Assembly (NCBI RefSeq): GCF_014199625.1 | Contig: NZ_JACHNY010000001.1 | Location: forward strand, 1,047,810-1,111,809 | Origin: Sphingomonas abaci | GTDB lineage: Bacteria > Pseudomonadota > Alphaproteobacteria > Sphingomonadales > Sphingomonadaceae | Length of the DNA: 64,000 bases | Direction: 5' to 3' | Shown here: positions 47,298-56,393 of the stretch, one piece after another | Layout: every line of letters begins with the position of its first letter | Position numbering within the stretch: position 1 is the first letter of the stretch | Position numbers and translations under genes: made by a program | Notes under the pieces: generated by a model | What the model was told of the DNA's origin: nothing | Databases searched by the model: none | Seen by the model: only the letters and a program-made list of their open reading frames with translations

Positions 47298-48685
47298 TCC
47301 GGGGACCCCGCTCGCTGCGAGCGCGGCTGGCGCTGGTCGCGGCCGCAGCGACGCTGGTCGCGCTGGCGGTGGCGGGAATAGCGATCGCCGGCATCCTCGA
47401 ACGCTATGTCACCGGCACGATCGATGCGCGCCTCGACGACCGGCTGGTGGCCTATGGCGCGGCGGTGCGCGACGACGGGACGCTCGACGCGCCGCTGCTC
47501 GCCCGGCTGGCGGGCGGGTCGGACCAGCCCTGGCGGATCGTGACGCCGCGCGCGCGGGCCGGCATGACCTGGCTCGATCCGATGGCGGCGGCTCCCGCGC
47601 CGGCGGCGCGGGAGGGCCCCGGCCTGCCGAAGGCACCGCCGCCGGCCCCGCCTCCCGGCCGCCAGCCGCCCCCCGCGGGGCGCGCCCCGCCCCCCCCGCC
47701 GGGTGCGGGCCAGCCGTTCGACCAGCGCACCAGCCAAGGCGGCGTGCATGGCCGTTGGGCGACGATCGCCACCGCCGCCGGGCCGGCCCAGGTGGCGGTG
47801 GCGGTGCCGCGTCGGGCGATCCAGCGCCCGGTGGAGGCGGCGCTGGCGCCGTTGCTGGCCACGCTGGCGCTGCTCGGCGGGCTGCTCGGCGCGGCGACAC
47901 TGGTGCAGTTGCGGATCGGCCTCCGCCCGCTGGCGACGATCGCGACCATGTTGGCGGAGGTGCGCGCCGGCCGCCGCCGCCATGTCACGGTCGATCCGCC
48001 GACCGAATTGCTGCCCCTGGTCGAGCGGCTCAACGCCCTGATCGACGACAACGAGGCGCAACTGGCGCGCGCGCGCGGCCATGTCGCCAATCTGGCGCAT
48101 GGGCTCAAGACGCCGCTGGCGGCGCTGCGGCTCGATCTCGCCGGGCGCGACCCGGACGGGCGGCTGGCCGCGCAGCTCGACCGCGCCGAGCGGCAGGTCC
48201 GCCATCATCTCGGCCGCGCCCGCGCCGCCAGCGACGGCGGGGCCGGGACCGCGCCGGTCGCGGTCGCCCCGACCGTCGCCGATCTGGTCGCGGCCCTGGC
48301 GCGCATCCATGCCGATCGCGGCATCGCCGCGCAGGTGTCGGTGGCGGACGACCTGGCGGTCCGCTGCGACGCGCAGGATCTGGCGGAGATCCTGGGCAAT
48401 CTGATCGACAATGGCTGGCGCTGGGCCCGCGGACAGGTGCGGATCGCCGCGGAGCGGCGCGACGCCGACGTGCGGATCGCGATCACCGATGACGGCCCCG
48501 GCATCGCCGCCGATTCGGTCCCCCGAGCGCTGCGCCCCGGCGTCCGGCTGGACGAGGCGGGGGAAGGCCATGGCTTCGGCCTGCCGATCGCGCGCGAGCT
48601 CGCCGAACTCCATGGCGGCACGCTCGCGCTGTCCACCGCGCCGGGGGAAGGGCTGACCGCGACGGTGACGCTGCCGGCGGGGTGA
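47294..48685 (+). CDS. Sensor histidine kinase with Pro-rich periplasmic loop
   Basis: 463 residues from GTG 47294, overlapping the regulator stop. Helix at about 10-35, periplasmic loop to about 175, helix to about 205, HAMP-like linker, then H-box NLAHGLKTPLAAL, N-box NLIDNGWRWA, G1 TDDGPGIA and G2 GHGFGLPIA. The N-box lacks the usual Lys/Tyr after Asn. The periplasmic loop holds an unusual Pro run (PPPAPPPGRQPPPAG, then PPPPPG), echoing the Pro-rich tail of the divergent OB-fold protein. Envelope sensing is likely. Confidence 0.9.
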   Translation: MIRGPRSLRARLALVAAAATLVALAVAGIAIAGILERYVTGTIDARLDDRLVAYGAAVRDDGTLDAPLLARLAGGSDQPWRIVTPRARAGMTWLDPMAAAPAPAAREGPGLPKAPPPAPPPGRQPPPAGRAPPPPPGAGQPFDQRTSQGGVHGRWATIATAAGPAQVAVAVPRRAIQRPVEAALAPLLATLALLGGLLGAATLVQLRIGLRPLATIATMLAEVRAGRRRHVTVDPPTELLPLVERLNALIDDNEAQLARARGHVANLAHGLKTPLAALRLDLAGRDPDGRLAAQLDRAERQVRHHLGRARAASDGGAGTAPVAVAPTVADLVAALARIHADRGIAAQVSVADDLAVRCDAQDLAEILGNLIDNGWRWARGQVRIAAERRDADVRIAITDDGPGIAADSVPRALRPGVRLDEAGEGHGFGLPIARELAELHGGTLALSTAPGEGLTATVTLPAG

Positions 48686-48755
48686 GGCACTTTCCCCTCT
48701 GTCCTGACCGTCGGACATACCCCCCGGCGGGGGATCGTTGCAAAACGCACGACTT

Positions 48756-48846
48756 CACCCCGACGAGGGCCGGGGTCCAGTTGGCGGAGGCTCGCGAATC
48801 ACTACAATCGCGCCGTGACTGGACCTTGGCCTTCGCCGGGGTGGTG
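48756..48846. repeat. REP/BIME-like inverted repeat (family 1, copy 3)
   Basis: Left arm CACCCCGACGAGGGCCGGGG plus TCCAGTTGG, right arm GACTGGACC plus TTGGCCTTCGCCGGGGTG. The best preserved of three copies in this window. Confidence 0.75.
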
Positions 48847-48962
48847 CATCAGGAGGCAGGCGGCCGCATTTCGCAACGATCCCCTTACAAGGAAGGCGGT
48901 CCGACACTGATGCCCCCTTCCCCCACCTCTAGGATATCCGCAGCGCCACGCTATCTGGGGCG

Positions 48963-49532
48963 ATGATGCTCAACGATCGCTCGACCCCGCTCGCCTTTCT
49001 CGCCACCCGCCGTTCGGGCAAGCCGCGCGATCTGGTCGCGCCCGGTCCCTCGGGCGACGAACTGCTGGCGATGATCGCCATCGCCGCGCGCACGCCCGAT
49101 CATGGCAAGCTCGCGCCCTGGCGGTTCGTGATCGTCGAGGATCGCGACCGGCTGGCCGCGCTGATCCTGGACGCCCGACGCGCCGCTACGCCACCGCCGA
49201 GCGAGGCGGAGCTGGCGGGGCTGGACCAGTTCGCGCGCCAGGCCCCCGCCTTGGTGGTGGTGCTGTCGGCGCCGCAGGCGGGGCGGCCGATCCCGGTCTG
49301 GGAGCAGGAGATGTCGGCGGGTGCGGCGTGCATGAACCTGCTCCACGCCGCCAACGCCCATGGCTATGCTGCGGGCTGGCTGACCGGCTGGCCGAGCATG
49401 TCGGAGGCGGTGCGCGACGGCTTCGGCGCGGCGCCCGAGCGGATCGTCGGCTTCGTCTTCATCGGCACGCCGTCGCGCGCGCTCGACGAACGGCCCCGTC
49501 CCGATCTGGGTGCAATCGTTTCACATTGGTGA
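48963..49532 (+). CDS. Nitroreductase-family flavoprotein (YdjA-like)
   Basis: 189 residues. FMN-binding N-terminal RRSGKPRDL, and IAARTPDHGKLAPWRFVIV with the His/Lys pattern of the small YdjA branch; the C-terminus has GFVFIGTP. NAD(P)H-dependent reduction of quinones or nitro compounds, as a dimer, is expected. An ATG at 48966 is equally possible. The YtrA-type regulator starts 35 bp downstream. Confidence 0.9.
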   Translation: MMLNDRSTPLAFLATRRSGKPRDLVAPGPSGDELLAMIAIAARTPDHGKLAPWRFVIVEDRDRLAALILDARRAATPPPSEAELAGLDQFARQAPALVVVLSAPQAGRPIPVWEQEMSAGAACMNLLHAANAHGYAAGWLTGWPSMSEAVRDGFGAAPERIVGFVFIGTPSRALDERPRPDLGAIVSHW

Positions 49533-49549
49533 GTCGACAAGCGCGTCCC

Positions 49550-49577
49550 ATGCTGTATTAAGTCACCATGACAGCAT
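49550..49577. promoter_or_regulatory. Inverted repeat ATGCTGT-N14-ACAGCAT over the regulator start
   Basis: A perfect 7-bp inverted repeat (49550-49556 and 49571-49577) spans the start codon of the GntR-type gene at 49568. Placement suggests autorepression, but this is inferred and the right arm is also coding. Confidence 0.35.
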
Positions 49578-49924
49578 TTAGCGGCGAGGACAGCCCGGTC
49601 TATCTCCGCCTCCGCGGCGCGATCGCGGCGGGCATCCTGCGCGGCGACTATCGCTCGGGCGACCAGTTGCCCTCGGTCCGCGCTTTCGCCGCCGAACATG
49701 GCGCCAATCCGCTGACCGTCGCCAAGGCCTATCAGGGCTTCCAGGATGATGGCTATGTCGAGGTGCGGCGCGGCGTCGGCATGTTCGTGCTGCCCGGCGC
49801 GGCGGAGCGGCTGCGCGTCGCCGAGCGCACCACCTTCATGACCACTCACTGGCCGCGCATCCAGGAGGCCGTGGACCTGCTGGGTCTCGACTGGGACGAA
49901 CTCCTCCAGCGCGCGCGGGCCTGA
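49568..49924 (+). CDS. GntR regulator, YtrA subfamily
   Basis: 118 residues: a winged helix (RLRGAIAAGILRGDYRSGDQLPSVRAFAAEHGANPLTVAKAYQ, shown here by its core GDQLPSVR and NPLTVAKAY) and a short helical tail instead of a large effector domain, as in YtrA proteins. Most YtrA regulators control ABC-transporter genes; none is adjacent. It follows the nitroreductase, which may be its target. An inverted repeat covers the start. Confidence 0.88.
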   Translation: MTAFSGEDSPVYLRLRGAIAAGILRGDYRSGDQLPSVRAFAAEHGANPLTVAKAYQGFQDDGYVEVRRGVGMFVLPGAAERLRVAERTTFMTTHWPRIQEAVDLLGLDWDELLQRARA

Positions 49925-49934
49925 TCCTCCACCC

Positions 49935-51023
49935 CTATTCCTTCGGATCGGACCAGGCGAAGGCGAGGAACTGCGAGCGTTCCTCCCGGCTGAAATTGTC
50001 GTCCGCCTCGGCGATCAGCGCGCGGCGGCCATCCGCCAGCCTCGGCCCCCAGGCCAGCCCCTCCAGATTGTCGATCGTCACGCCCCGATAGTGGCCGGGC
50101 AGGTCGAGCAGCACCCGCCGCGTCATCGGCACCGCGTCGCAGCGCGGCACCGCCGGACAGGCGAGCACGTCGCTACTGCCGGGCGCGATCGTCGACAGCA
50201 CGATGCGCGCATCGACACCGTGCCGCATGTCGAAAGGCGTCGCCCGCTTGATCGTCAGGAAGCGGTGGTCGTCGACCGCGAGCAGCTCCGACACGGCGTA
50301 GCGCGCGTCCGGCACCGCATAGACATATTGCCCGGTCGCCCGCCGGGTCCTCGGATCGAAGCGGGTCAGGCGGTGGAGAGCGGGCGCGTCGCCGTCGCCG
50401 GCCGCCATCCGGTCCTCAAAGGCCGGCACCTCGTTGATCGCGAACACGCCGCCGTCCGGCGCGACGGCCAGCCCCTCCAGCACGCCGTTGGACTCCGCTC
50501 CGCGCGTGCGGTTGTCGGCATAGAGATAGGCGGCCGGCAGCGCGAAGCTGTGCAGGATGCGGCCCCTGGCGTCGCTTTCGACGATGGCGGGCTGGGTCCG
50601 GCGGGCCGGGTCGTCCTGCCAGGTGCCCTCCGACGACCAGAGGACATGGCCCTGGCCAGGATGGCGGATGGCCTCGGGATCGACCACCAGGCGATCGGTC
50701 GGAAAGGGCATGCCCTGCGCGTCGCGCAGCACGACCTGCCGCTTGAGCCGCACCCGCATCCGGTGGCGCGGCGCGTCGATCCGGATCGCCAGGCGGTAGA
50801 AGCGTGGCGGCCGCCCGTCCCCCTTGTCGTCGGAGATGGCGAGGTAGTCGCCGCCGGGCAGCCGGTCGAGGCCGGACAGGCCGCCGACCGCGACGCCGTG
50901 GAAGCGGCTGCCCTGCGGGATCGCGGTCGCGGCGATCAGCTCCAGGGGTGGCGGCGCGGCCTGGCCTGCGGCCGCACAGCTCCACAAGACGGTGGTGGCC
51001 AGTATCGTCGCGATGATCCGCAC
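49935..51023 (-). CDS. Exported phytase-like (esterase-like activity) beta-propeller protein
   Basis: 362 residues from GTG 51023; AGGAGG lies 9 bp upstream, while the GTG two codons earlier is too close to it. Signal peptide with a Cys at the end of the hydrophobic run (LWSCAAAG), so it may be a lipoprotein. The mature part fits the esterase-like phytase-like domain: GVAVGGLSGLDRL, YLAISDDKG, DPEAIRHPGQG, NGVLEGLAVAPDGG and TIDNLEGLAWG. Extracytoplasmic phosphoester hydrolysis is possible. Convergent with the YtrA gene, 10 bp apart. Confidence 0.85.
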   Translation of the reverse strand: MRIIATILATTVLWSCAAAGQAAPPPLELIAATAIPQGSRFHGVAVGGLSGLDRLPGGDYLAISDDKGDGRPPRFYRLAIRIDAPRHRMRVRLKRQVVLRDAQGMPFPTDRLVVDPEAIRHPGQGHVLWSSEGTWQDDPARRTQPAIVESDARGRILHSFALPAAYLYADNRTRGAESNGVLEGLAVAPDGGVFAINEVPAFEDRMAAGDGDAPALHRLTRFDPRTRRATGQYVYAVPDARYAVSELLAVDDHRFLTIKRATPFDMRHGVDARIVLSTIAPGSSDVLACPAVPRCDAVPMTRRVLLDLPGHYRGVTIDNLEGLAWGPRLADGRRALIAEADDNFSREERSQFLAFAWSDPKE

Positions 51024-51252
51024 GTCCACGCACCTCCTGTCAGCCCCGGCGCCATCGGTCAGTCCGGCCGCCTCGCCATTAGTTCAGATCGTCGCCTTGC
51101 CAAAGCGAGCGGTTGAACCGCCGACCATACGCAGGACGGTCCCAAACCGAAGCGGGCGATGATCATGACGCCTTTGTCAGTGCGGTGGAGCGCCGGGCCG
51201 GCCTACAAACGGGACGGCGCATGTCCCATGCGCCGCAGCCATGGAGGTGTCG

Positions 51253-51639
51253 ATGCCCGTCCTTCCCGCCCTGATGCTGATCGCCGCGCGAGCACCCGAT
51301 CCGGGCGTCGACAAGGCCCCTGCGTGCGCCGCCTCGAACACGGGCACCATTACGCCGGCCGACATGCTCCAGCGGCTCGACGACTTCCGGGCCCGCTTGG
51401 GCGGCGGCGCGCGCGAGCGGCTCGACCGGGCGCTGCCGCGCGACGCGTCGGACGGTATCAAGGCCTGTGTCGGCAATGTCGACCGGAGCGAAGCGTCCTG
51501 TGAGAACGGGGCCTATTTCCGCGCTCTGCGACGCACGGGGCTGATGGCCCGGTTCAAGGCCGGCCTCTGTCCCGGATCCGCGGCCGGCTATCCCCTGGAC
51601 GACCGCCCGGCATCCGGCCCGGACACCGCCCGCCAATAG
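51253..51639 (+). CDS. Hypothetical exported protein
   Basis: 128 residues from ATG 51253, with GGAGG 6 bp upstream, which decides against the in-frame ATG at 51241. A short hydrophobic N-terminus (MPVLPALMLIAAR) suggests export. Four Cys residues in the mature part (PACAAS, KACVG, ASCENG, GLCPGS) could pair in disulfides. Family not recognised. Divergent from the phytase-like gene across ~230 bp that shows nothing else. Confidence 0.6.
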   Translation: MPVLPALMLIAARAPDPGVDKAPACAASNTGTITPADMLQRLDDFRARLGGGARERLDRALPRDASDGIKACVGNVDRSEASCENGAYFRALRRTGLMARFKAGLCPGSAAGYPLDDRPASGPDTARQ

Positions 51640-51654
51640 CGGGCGGCGCTGCGG

Positions 51655-53085
51655 TCAGAGCGGGATGGTGGCGTGCAGGAAGGCCGGGATTGGGCCGTTC
51701 CAGCCGATATCCGGACCGTCGTCGCGGTCGCGGGCATAGCTGCGATCGTCGCGCCGGCTGCGCACCGGACGATCCTGCTCGCGGGGCGCGCGTTCCTGGA
51801 GCGCCTGCTCGCGGGGCGCGCGGTCGCGGGGAGCCTGCTCGCGGGGAGCCGACCGTTCGCGCCGCGGCGCTACCGGCTCGGCGGCGTCAGCGACCGCCTC
51901 GTCCGACGACGCACGGCGGGGCCGGTCGCGGCGGCCGCGACGCGGCTCCTCCTCGACGGCGGGCAGCTCCAGCCGGGCGATCGACTGGCCGGTCAGCTTC
52001 TCGATATTCTCGATATTCTCGGCATCGTCGGGCGCGACGAAGGTGAACGCCACGCCGGTCGCGCCGCCGCGCCCGGTCCGGCCGATGCGGTGGACATAAT
52101 CGTCCGGATGCCAGGGCGCGTCGAAGTTGAAGACGTGGCTGACGCCCTTGATGTCCAGCCCGCGCGCCGCGACGTCGGACGCGACCAGGATGTTGATGTC
52201 GCCGCGCTTGAACAGGTCGAGCTCGGCCAGCCGCTGCGGCTGCTCCATGTCGCCATGGATCTCGCCCGAGCGGAAGCCGTGCTGCTTCAGCGACTTGTTC
52301 AGCTCGCGCACCGTCGTCTTGCGGTTGCAGAAGATGATCGCGGTGCGCACCTCGTCCTGCCCCAGCAATTGGCGCAGCCGCTTGCGCTTCTCGAACGACT
52401 GGGCCGGCACCGGCACCACCCATTGGGTGATGTTGATGTTGGTGGAGGCGGGGCGCGCCACCTCGATCGTCTTGGGATTGTCGAGGAACTTGTCCGCCAG
52501 CTTCTTGATCGGCGGCGGCATGGTGGCCGAGAAGAGCAGGGTCTGGCGCTGCTTGGGCAGCTTGGTGCAGATTTCCTCGATATCGGGGATGAACCCCATG
52601 TCGAGCATCCGGTCCGCCTCGTCGATCACCAGCATCGAACAGCCGGTCAGCAGGATGTTGCCGCGCTGGAACAGGTCCATCAGCCGGCCCGGCGTCGCGA
52701 TCAGCACGTCGACGCCCTTTTCCAGCGCCTTGATCTGGTCGCCCATCGACACGCCGCCGATCAGCAGCGCCATGGAGAGCTTGTGGCCCGCGCCGTACTT
52801 CTCGAAATTCTCGGCGACCTGGGCGGCGAGTTCGCGCGTCGGCTCCAGGATCAGGCTGCGCGGCATCCGCGCGCGGCTGCGGCCATGCGCCAGGATGTCG
52901 ATCATCGGCAGCACGAAGGCGGCGGTCTTGCCGGTGCCGGTCTGGGCGATGCCGATCAGGTCGCGCATCATCAGGACGGAGGGGATGGCGGCTGCCTGGA
53001 TCGGCGTCGGCTCGCTATAGCCGGCGTCGGTGACCGCCTGGAGAAGTTCGTCGGAAAGGCCGAGATCGGCAAAGGGCATGAACAT
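51655..53085 (-). CDS. DEAD-box RNA helicase with repetitive charged tail
   Basis: 476 residues from ATG 53085 (MFMPFADLGLSDE); ATG 53079 is also possible. Motifs: Q-motif GYSEPTPIQ, I AQTGTGKT, Ia PTRELAAQ, II DEAD, III SAT, V ARGLDIKGV and VI HRIGRTGRGG, so an active ATP-dependent RNA unwinding enzyme of the RhlE/DeaD type. The last ~90 residues are disordered and Arg/Glu/Pro-rich, including three 10-residue repeats that begin REQ. Such tails help RNA binding and condensate formation. Confidence 0.94.
   Translation of the reverse strand: MFMPFADLGLSDELLQAVTDAGYSEPTPIQAAAIPSVLMMRDLIGIAQTGTGKTAAFVLPMIDILAHGRSRARMPRSLILEPTRELAAQVAENFEKYGAGHKLSMALLIGGVSMGDQIKALEKGVDVLIATPGRLMDLFQRGNILLTGCSMLVIDEADRMLDMGFIPDIEEICTKLPKQRQTLLFSATMPPPIKKLADKFLDNPKTIEVARPASTNINITQWVVPVPAQSFEKRKRLRQLLGQDEVRTAIIFCNRKTTVRELNKSLKQHGFRSGEIHGDMEQPQRLAELDLFKRGDINILVASDVAARGLDIKGVSHVFNFDAPWHPDDYVHRIGRTGRGGATGVAFTFVAPDDAENIENIEKLTGQSIARLELPAVEEEPRRGRRDRPRRASSDEAVADAAEPVAPRRERSAPREQAPRDRAPREQALQERAPREQDRPVRSRRDDRSYARDRDDGPDIGWNGPIPAFLHATIPL
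51774..51863. repeat. 30-bp tandem repeat in the helicase tail
   Basis: The segment CCTGCTCGCGGGG recurs exactly at 51774, 51804 and 51834, giving three 30-bp units that code for 10-residue repeats starting REQ. Likely to vary in copy number. Confidence 0.8.
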
Positions 53086-53190
53086 GTCCGGGTAAAAGGT
53101 GCGCCGACCGGTGTCGAGGCGCCCCGGCGCTGTCGTATTTACCGTCAAAAGTCAAGGAAACTCGCGTGCCCGGTGGCGCCGGCGGGCGGC

Positions 53191-53661
53191 TCAGCGCACC
53201 GGGTCGAGCGCACGGAACGCCGCGATGCCGCAGCGTGCGCCCGACCGCACTCGAATGGAGTCGCGCCGCGCGCAGACCTGCCCGTCCTCGCCCGGCCGGA
53301 TGTACAGGCCCGAATAATAGTCCATCGAGCTGCAATCATGGTCGAGCCGCGCGCGCAGCCGGCGGCCGTCGACGGTCAGCAGGTCGATCGCCATCGGCGC
53401 GACGATGCTGGCGCCCGCCAGCCGGTCGACGGGCAGGCATTTCGGCCCCTTGCGCTCGCGCCAGCCGCGGACCATCGGCACCGGCGTGGCCAGCGTCGGG
53501 GCGGCGATCGGCATCCGCGGCACCCGGCGGATGGTGATGCGTTCGCGGATCAGCACCTGCGCGGTCACGACCGCCGGCGGATCGGCGGCGACCGGCGCGG
53601 CGAGCATCGCCGTCGCGAACGACCAGCCCGCCACCGGGACCAGCCCATGGCCAAGGCGCAT
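53191..53661 (-). CDS. Hypothetical exported protein
   Basis: 156 residues if started at the second Met (53661), which begins the signal peptide MRLGHGLVPVAGWSF...VAADP; the in-frame start at 53697 adds 12 basic residues. The mature part has four Cys (GPKCLP, DHDCSS, GQVCARR, ARCGI) and a C-terminal DYYSGLYIRPGEDG motif. Seen style-wise in sphingomonads but no named family. Probably periplasmic, disulfide-stabilised. Confidence 0.65.
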   Translation of the reverse strand: MRLGHGLVPVAGWSFATAMLAAPVAADPPAVVTAQVLIRERITIRRVPRMPIAAPTLATPVPMVRGWRERKGPKCLPVDRLAGASIVAPMAIDLLTVDGRRLRARLDHDCSSMDYYSGLYIRPGEDGQVCARRDSIRVRSGARCGIAAFRALDPVR

Positions 53662-53766
53662 CGCGCGCAAGCGGAGGGGAAAGCGGGGAAAGGGCATGGC
53701 GGGTTCAGGCTTCCCGTCTAGCGGCGAAGATTGAACGCGTCATGAACTCGGTCTAGCGGGCGGGTC

Positions 53767-55209
53767 ATGACCCCTGCCCAGACCGCCATGCTCGACCGCC
53801 TCCGGCCCCGGCTCGGCCCGGGCGGGATCGTCACCGACCGGGCGCTGATCGAACCCTGGGAGGAGGATTGGCGGCGGCGCTATCGCGGCCATGCGCCCGC
53901 CTTGCTCGCGCCGCGCGACACGGCCGAGGTGGTGGCGATCCTGCAGGCGGCGACCGAGGCGCGGGTGCCGCTGGTGCCGCAAGGGGGCAACAGCTCGATG
54001 GTCGGCGGCGCGACGCCGCCGGCGGATGGCGGCGCGTTCCTCCTGTCGCTGCGCCGGATGGACCGCATCCGCCGGCTGGATGCCGGGGCGGGCCTTGCCG
54101 TGGTCGAGGCGGGCGTGATCCTGGAGCGGCTGAACGACGCGGCGCTGGCGGAGGGCTGGCGCTTTCCGCTGACGCTCGGCGCGCGCGGCAACGCGACGAT
54201 CGGCGGCCTCGTCTCGACCAATGCGGGCGGGACCCAGGTGCTGCGCTTCGGCACGATGCGCGGGCTGGTGCTGGGGGTGGAGGCGGTGCTCGCCGACGGC
54301 ACCGTGATCGATACGCTGGCGGCCTTGCGCAAGGACAATCGCGGCTATGACCTGGGCCAGTTGATGATCGGCGCCGAGGGGACGCTGGGCATCGTCACCG
54401 CCGCGACGCTGAAGCTGGCGCCGGCGGTCGCGGCGCGCGGCGTCGCCTGGGCGGGGGTGGCCGATCCGGCCGATGCGCTGGCGCTGCTCCGCCGGTTCCA
54501 GCGGGCGAGCGACGCGGTCGAGAGTTTCGAGATCCTGCCCGCCGAGACGCTGGACGCGGCGCTGGCGTGGCGGCCCCAGGCGCGCGCGCCGCTCGCCGGT
54601 CGCCATGCCTGGCATCTGCTGATCGAGGCGACCGCCGCCGCCGCCGCCGCCGAGGCGCCACAGGCGCTGCTGGAGCGCGTTCTGGGCGAAGCGCTGTCCG
54701 ACGGGCTGATCGCCGATGCGACCATCGCCGCCAGCGAGGCGCAGGCCGACGCCTTCTGGGCGATCCGCGATTCGCTGTCGGATGCCGAGCGGGCGCAGGG
54801 CCCCGCGGCGCAGCACGACATCGCGGTGCCGGTCGATGCCATGCCGCGCTTCATGGTCGAGGCGGCGGCGGCGTGCGACGCGCGGTTTCCCGGGACCCGC
54901 GCCTCGGGCTTCGGCCATCTGGGCGACGGCAACATCCACTTCCACGTCCGCGCACCCAGGGACGCCGACCGCGCGCGCTGGTATGCCGAGGATGCGCCCG
55001 TTGTCAGTCGCTTCGTCCATGACCTGGTGACGGCGGCGGGCGGCACGATCTCGGCCGAGCATGGCATCGGCCAGATGAAGGCGACGGAGCTCGCCCGCCT
55101 CGCCCCGCCCGGCCGGCTGGCGGCGCTCGCCACGATCAAGGCGGCGCTCGACCCACTGGGGCTGCTCAACCCGGGCAAGCTGCTTGCGCCGCCCCGGCCG
55201 GCGGAATAG
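53767..55209 (+). CDS. FAD-linked oxidase (D-2-hydroxyacid dehydrogenase / GlcD type)
   Basis: 480 residues. PCMH-type FAD domain: VPLVPQGGNSSMVGG, LGARGNATIGGLVSTNAGG, and DNRGYDLGQLMIGAEGTLGI. The C-terminal FAD-oxidase domain has GFGHLGDGNIHFHV and the metal/substrate His in SAEHGIGQMK. It oxidises a D-2-hydroxy acid such as D-lactate or D-2-hydroxyglutarate, passing electrons to ETF or quinone. The substrate cannot be fixed. Single gene; SapC starts 36 bp later. Confidence 0.9.
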   Translation: MTPAQTAMLDRLRPRLGPGGIVTDRALIEPWEEDWRRRYRGHAPALLAPRDTAEVVAILQAATEARVPLVPQGGNSSMVGGATPPADGGAFLLSLRRMDRIRRLDAGAGLAVVEAGVILERLNDAALAEGWRFPLTLGARGNATIGGLVSTNAGGTQVLRFGTMRGLVLGVEAVLADGTVIDTLAALRKDNRGYDLGQLMIGAEGTLGIVTAATLKLAPAVAARGVAWAGVADPADALALLRRFQRASDAVESFEILPAETLDAALAWRPQARAPLAGRHAWHLLIEATAAAAAAEAPQALLERVLGEALSDGLIADATIAASEAQADAFWAIRDSLSDAERAQGPAAQHDIAVPVDAMPRFMVEAAAACDARFPGTRASGFGHLGDGNIHFHVRAPRDADRARWYAEDAPVVSRFVHDLVTAAGGTISAEHGIGQMKATELARLAPPGRLAALATIKAALDPLGLLNPGKLLAPPRPAE

Positions 55210-55245
55210 GGCAAGGCGTTCTTTTGTTCCCGGAGTGATCGAAAA

Positions 55246-56019
55246 ATGGCCAGCGCGCCGCAACTGCCGCTCTTCTACAACGGCCTCGAACCGCTTTCGA
55301 GCGAGACCCATGCGGACTGGAAGGTCCGCCCGGCCGAGACCGCGCCCTTCCTGGCCGGCCAGCATGCGATCCCGGTGACGATCGACGAGTTCCCGCTGGT
55401 CCAGCGCCACATGCCGATCGTCTTCTCGGTCGGCGAGGATGCGATCCCGTTGGCGCTGATGGGCCTGAACGAGGGCGTCAACGTCTTCGTCGACGAGGCC
55501 GGCAAGCTGACCGAGACGAACTTCTACGTCCCCGCCTATATCCGCCGCTATCCCTATATGCTGGCGCGGCTGCGGCCCGACAGCCAGGACCTGTCGCTCT
55601 GCTTCGACCCGACCAGCGAGACGATCGGCGCCTTCGAGGATGGCGAGCCGCTGTTCACCGATGGCCAGCCGAGCCAGCTGACCAAGGACATCCTGGCCTT
55701 TAACGAGCAGTTCGAGCAGGCCGGCCAGCGCACCCAGATGTTCATGAAGGAACTGAAGGACCTGGGCCTGTTGATGGACGGCGAAGTCACGATCCAGATG
55801 GACGGCGGCGAGCAGCCCTTCATCTATCGCGGCTTCCAGATGATCGACGAGAAGAAGCTCGCCGACCTGCGCGGCGACCAGCTGCGCAAGATCAGCCAGT
55901 CCGGCATGTTGCCGCTGCTTTATGCGCACCTGTTCTCGCTGTCGCTGATGCGCGACATCTTCGCGCGCCAGGCGCAGGCCGGCAAGGTCGCCGCGCCGCA
56001 GATGCAGCCGAGCTTCTGA
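55246..56019 (+). CDS. sapC: SapC-family protein
   Basis: 257 residues. Wording such as YNGLEPLSSETHADWK, VQRHMPIVFS, FYVPAYIRRYPYMLA and LCFDPTSE is typical of the SapC family, first linked to S-layer protein export or peptide resistance loci in alphaproteobacteria; the biochemical role is unknown. No signal peptide or membrane helix. Followed by a GC-rich hairpin at 56029-56055. Confidence 0.92.
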   Translation: MASAPQLPLFYNGLEPLSSETHADWKVRPAETAPFLAGQHAIPVTIDEFPLVQRHMPIVFSVGEDAIPLALMGLNEGVNVFVDEAGKLTETNFYVPAYIRRYPYMLARLRPDSQDLSLCFDPTSETIGAFEDGEPLFTDGQPSQLTKDILAFNEQFEQAGQRTQMFMKELKDLGLLMDGEVTIQMDGGEQPFIYRGFQMIDEKKLADLRGDQLRKISQSGMLPLLYAHLFSLSLMRDIFARQAQAGKVAAPQMQPSF

Positions 56020-56393
56020 TCCCTCCCGCCGCCCCCGCCGGTCGTGCGGGGGCGGCGTGGCGGCGCAGGGCCCCGCCTTGCCCCGGCGGGCCGCCAGGGG
56101 GTTCACGCGAGGGCGCGAACTCCCGCACTGGCGACCCCTGTCAGGTCCGGCTCCGGCCTGTGATGCGATCCTCGCACGGCCATCCTACCACTCCGGCGGC
56201 GGCTGGTGGCCGCAGAAGGTCAACCGGGTAGAGGCCTCCGGCCGCCGCCCGGCCGCGCGACGTCGGGCGATCGGAACAGCGTCGCGGCCCGTTCCGTGAC
56301 GGCCGGCGCCACCCTTTCCCTGCCCGCTCCGCGCGGCTAGACCGGACGCTCCGTCGGCCCGCTCCCCGCGCCGCGCGGGCTGGAGCCGGGCCC
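56020..56393. other. 374-bp intergenic region with GC-rich hairpin
   Basis: CCGCCCCCGC (56029-56038) and GCGGGGGCGG (56046-56055) make a 10-bp stem just after sapC, without a T-run. The rest shows no credible frame, repeat or RNA. Confidence 0.5.

Noticed and set aside
53740..56106. 788-residue minus-strand frame across the FAD oxidase and sapC
   Set aside because: Both genes on the plus strand are full length with clear motifs; the antisense product is low complexity.
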